In this document: positions 31,185 to 32,534 of the stretch, one piece after another
Layout: the number at the start of each line of letters is the position of its first letter
How positions within the stretch are numbered: the first letter of the stretch is position 1
Origin: an uncultured Eubacteriales bacterium
Lineage (GTDB): Bacteria > Bacillota > Clostridia > Peptostreptococcales > Anaerovoracaceae
Length of the DNA stretch: 32,534 nt
Assembly (NCBI GenBank): GCA_949289445.1
Contig: CASEOD010000056.1
Span: 1 to 32,534, forward strand
Reading direction: 5' to 3'
Position numbers and translations under genes: made by a program
Notes under the pieces: generated by a model
Database searches by the model: none
Told to the model about the DNA's origin: nothing
Seen by the model: the letters and a program-made list of their open reading frames with translations, nothing else

Positions 31185-31202
31185 TTGGCATAAATTTTGC
31201 TT
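31185..31202 (+). promoter_or_regulatory. Sigma-54 promoter (P3) of the spmA/spmB-like genes
   Basis: TTGGCATAAATTTTGCTT has GG at 31187-31188 and GC at 31199-31200, with 10 bases between them, giving TGGCATA-N4-TTGCT. It is nearly identical to P2 over 18 bases. The predicted start is near 31212, leaving a leader of about 111 bases. A sigma-A reading (TTGGCA, 16-base gap, TAAAAT) is possible but poorer. Confidence 0.75.
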
Positions 31203-31242
31203 TAGTTAAAATTGTCATAATAAACTGGCGGAAAGGAGGTTT

Positions 31243-31272
31243 ATGTATCTCACTAAAACAAGAGATACCTAA
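31243..31272 (+). other. Possible leader peptide and hairpin in the spmA-like mRNA leader
   Basis: AAAGGAGG at 31232-31239 precedes ATG 31243, which opens a nine-codon frame, M-Y-L-T-K-T-R-D-T, ending in TAA. The spacing of three bases is short. Within it GTATCTC (31245-31251) can pair with GAGATAC (31262-31268). It lies about 30 bases after the predicted sigma-54 start and 50 bases before the spmA-like ATG. Confidence 0.4.
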
Positions 31273-31322
31273 AAACTTACGCAATCATAATATGCGAAAT
31301 TTTATCTAGGAGGAAAGAAATT

Positions 31323-32039
31323 ATGATGAACTATATTTGGGTGGCACTGGCTGTCATCGCAGTAATTGCCGGCGGCGTTACTGGAACTATGGATGCAGTT
31401 CTGCAGAATATTTTCGATTTTGCGCAGTCTGCTGTAGATATTGCTTTTAGCTTGATTGGTATCATGGCATTCTTCTGCGGTTTGATGAGAGTAATGCAGG
31501 AGGCAGGTCTCTGCGAAAAGCTTGGTAAAGCTATCTCTCCTGTTATGCGACTTCTGTTCCCTGGAGTACCGGCAGATCACCCTGCTAACTCCGCAATGGC
31601 TCTGTACTTTGCCGCAAACATTCTGGGTATTGGTAATGCAGCAACTCCGTTCGGCCTGAAGGCTATGCAGGAGCTGCAGACTCTGAATAAGACAAAGAAC
31701 ATTGCAACTGATGCACAGGTTATGCTGCTGGCTGTTGCAACTACTTCCATCACTCTGATTCCGGTAACTGCTATCGGTTTGCGTGCAGGTATTCAGTCTG
31801 CTGGAGCTGCTGAAATCATCGCACCGGTTATCATTGCAACTACGATTTCTACTGTAACAGGTATCTTCTTTACCATCGTTTTCGGCAAGATGAAGAGATT
31901 CAAGTATGACTACATCATCGAAAAAGAAATTGCAGCAGGCACCATTGAGATCAACGAAGATTATATCGGAAATGATCCGATCGTTCTGCCTGAAAACTAT
32001 AAATCCAAAAAAGTTGCAGAAGAAAAAGTTTCATGGTAA
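31323..32039 (+). CDS. SpmA-like membrane protein (nucleoside-recognition/Gate domain)
   Basis: A 238-residue protein with about five transmembrane segments. The Gate-type core is visible in LIGIMAFFCGLMRVMQEAGL, in HPANSAMALYFAANILGIGN followed by AATPFGLKAMQEL, and in LLAVATTSITLIPVTAIGLR, all typical of SpmA. In Bacillus SpmA and SpmB act in spore core dehydration, but Gate-domain pairs also occur as presumed transporters. It is longer than Bacillus SpmA because of a charged C-terminal tail. AGGAGG precedes the start. It lies behind a sigma-54 promoter, not an obvious sporulation promoter, and is followed by the spmB-like partner after 12 bases. Confidence 0.85.
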   Translation: MMNYIWVALAVIAVIAGGVTGTMDAVLQNIFDFAQSAVDIAFSLIGIMAFFCGLMRVMQEAGLCEKLGKAISPVMRLLFPGVPADHPANSAMALYFAANILGIGNAATPFGLKAMQELQTLNKTKNIATDAQVMLLAVATTSITLIPVTAIGLRAGIQSAGAAEIIAPVIIATTISTVTGIFFTIVFGKMKRFKYDYIIEKEIAAGTIEINEDYIGNDPIVLPENYKSKKVAEEKVSW

Positions 32040-32051
32040 GGAGGTAAGAAC

Positions 32052-32534
32052 ATGACAGCAGTATTAGAAGCAATTTCCGTATGGGCGATTCCCGTTGTAG
32101 TAGCAGCCGTATGTTTTTACGCAATTTGTAAAAAGGTTCCTGTATACTCTGTGTTTACAGAAGGAGCGAAAGAAGGTTTTTCTACGGCCATTATGATTAT
32201 TCCGTATCTAGTTGCCATGCTTTGTGCTATCGGTATGTTCAGAGCATCCGGTGCCATGGACTGGCTCTGTGACCTTCTGAATCCTATCACCAGCTTAATC
32301 GGTCTTCCTGCAGAGGTTCTGCCGATGGGTATTATGAGATCCTTTTCTGGCGGTGGAGCTGAATCTTTGATGGTAGATTTATTGAAAGAATATGGCACTC
32401 AGTCTCAGATCGGCCGAATCGCATCTGTAGCACTGGGTTCCACAGAGACAACTTTCTACATTGTAGCAGTTTACTATGGTTCAATCGGCGTTACCAACGC
32501 AAGACAGTCCATCGCAGCAGGTCTGCTGGGCGAC
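32052..32534 (+). CDS. SpmB-like membrane protein (3' end outside the window)
   Basis: The 161 visible codons encode about four hydrophobic segments with the SpmB hallmarks FTEGAKEGFSTAIMIIPYLVAM, the P-x-EVLPMGIMRSFSGGGAESLM stretch, and GSTETTFYIVAVYYGSIG. It is the partner of the SpmA-like protein and has a strong TAAGGAGG ribosome binding site. The frame is open to the last base, and Bacillus SpmB is only slightly longer, so little is missing. Confidence 0.88.
   Translation, partial: MTAVLEAISVWAIPVVVAAVCFYAICKKVPVYSVFTEGAKEGFSTAIMIIPYLVAMLCAIGMFRASGAMDWLCDLLNPITSLIGLPAEVLPMGIMRSFSGGGAESLMVDLLKEYGTQSQIGRIASVALGSTETTFYIVAVYYGSIGVTNARQSIAAGLLGD

Overview
The window looks like an origin-proximal chromosomal segment of an anaerobic, spore-forming-lineage Firmicute (class Clostridia). 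The evidence is the parB tail - gdpP - rplI - dnaB block, the yabP-yabQ-divIC block, spmA/spmB-like genes, a monomeric [FeFe] hydrogenase and strong AGGAGG-type ribosome binding sites. A family such as Anaerovoracaceae is possible but cannot be shown from sequence alone. I see no rRNA, tRNA, CRISPR array, insertion sequence or prophage.

Layout. 1-380: the 3' end of a probable parB, a parS-like site, a terminator and the gdpP promoter. 380-7.0 kb: gdpP (without membrane segments), rplI, dnaB, a DUF1858 protein, a DnaD protein whose C-terminus resembles the zinc domain of a DnaI/DnaC helicase loader, and a LysM-G5-M23 peptidase. 7.0-12.0 kb: yabP, yabQ, divIC/ftsB-like, rnmV, ksgA, an LtaS-type phosphoglycerol transferase and a GNAT acetyltransferase, closed by a terminator. 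12.1-14.0 kb (minus strand): DAHP synthase and aroB. 14.1-16.6 kb: a SanA/YdcF protein that may start at AUU, a CmpB-type membrane protein and a cysteine desulfurase-like enzyme. 16.8-20.3 kb: a large RND exporter behind a perfect TTGACA-N17-TATAAT promoter that lies inside a long inverted repeat. 20.3-23.6 kb: a [FeFe] hydrogenase and a sigma-54 activator.

The most interesting part is 21.8-32.5 kb. Next to the sigma-54 activator I find four sites with correctly spaced -24/-12 elements (GG-N10-GC with GGCA and TTGC). They lie upstream of (1) an M20 amidohydrolase - alanine racemase operon, (2) an M19 dipeptidase, (3) a membrane protein - VanX-type D-Ala-D-Ala dipeptidase operon and (4) spmA/spmB-like membrane genes. 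I infer a compact sigma-54 regulon for scavenging peptides or acyl amino acids, probably including D-amino-acid dipeptides from peptidoglycan, with the SpmAB-like pair as candidate membrane component. Inside the same region sits an array of three tandem paralogous small proteins (27.3-28.3 kb) of a family I do not recognise. The middle copy lacks the membrane segment of the other two.
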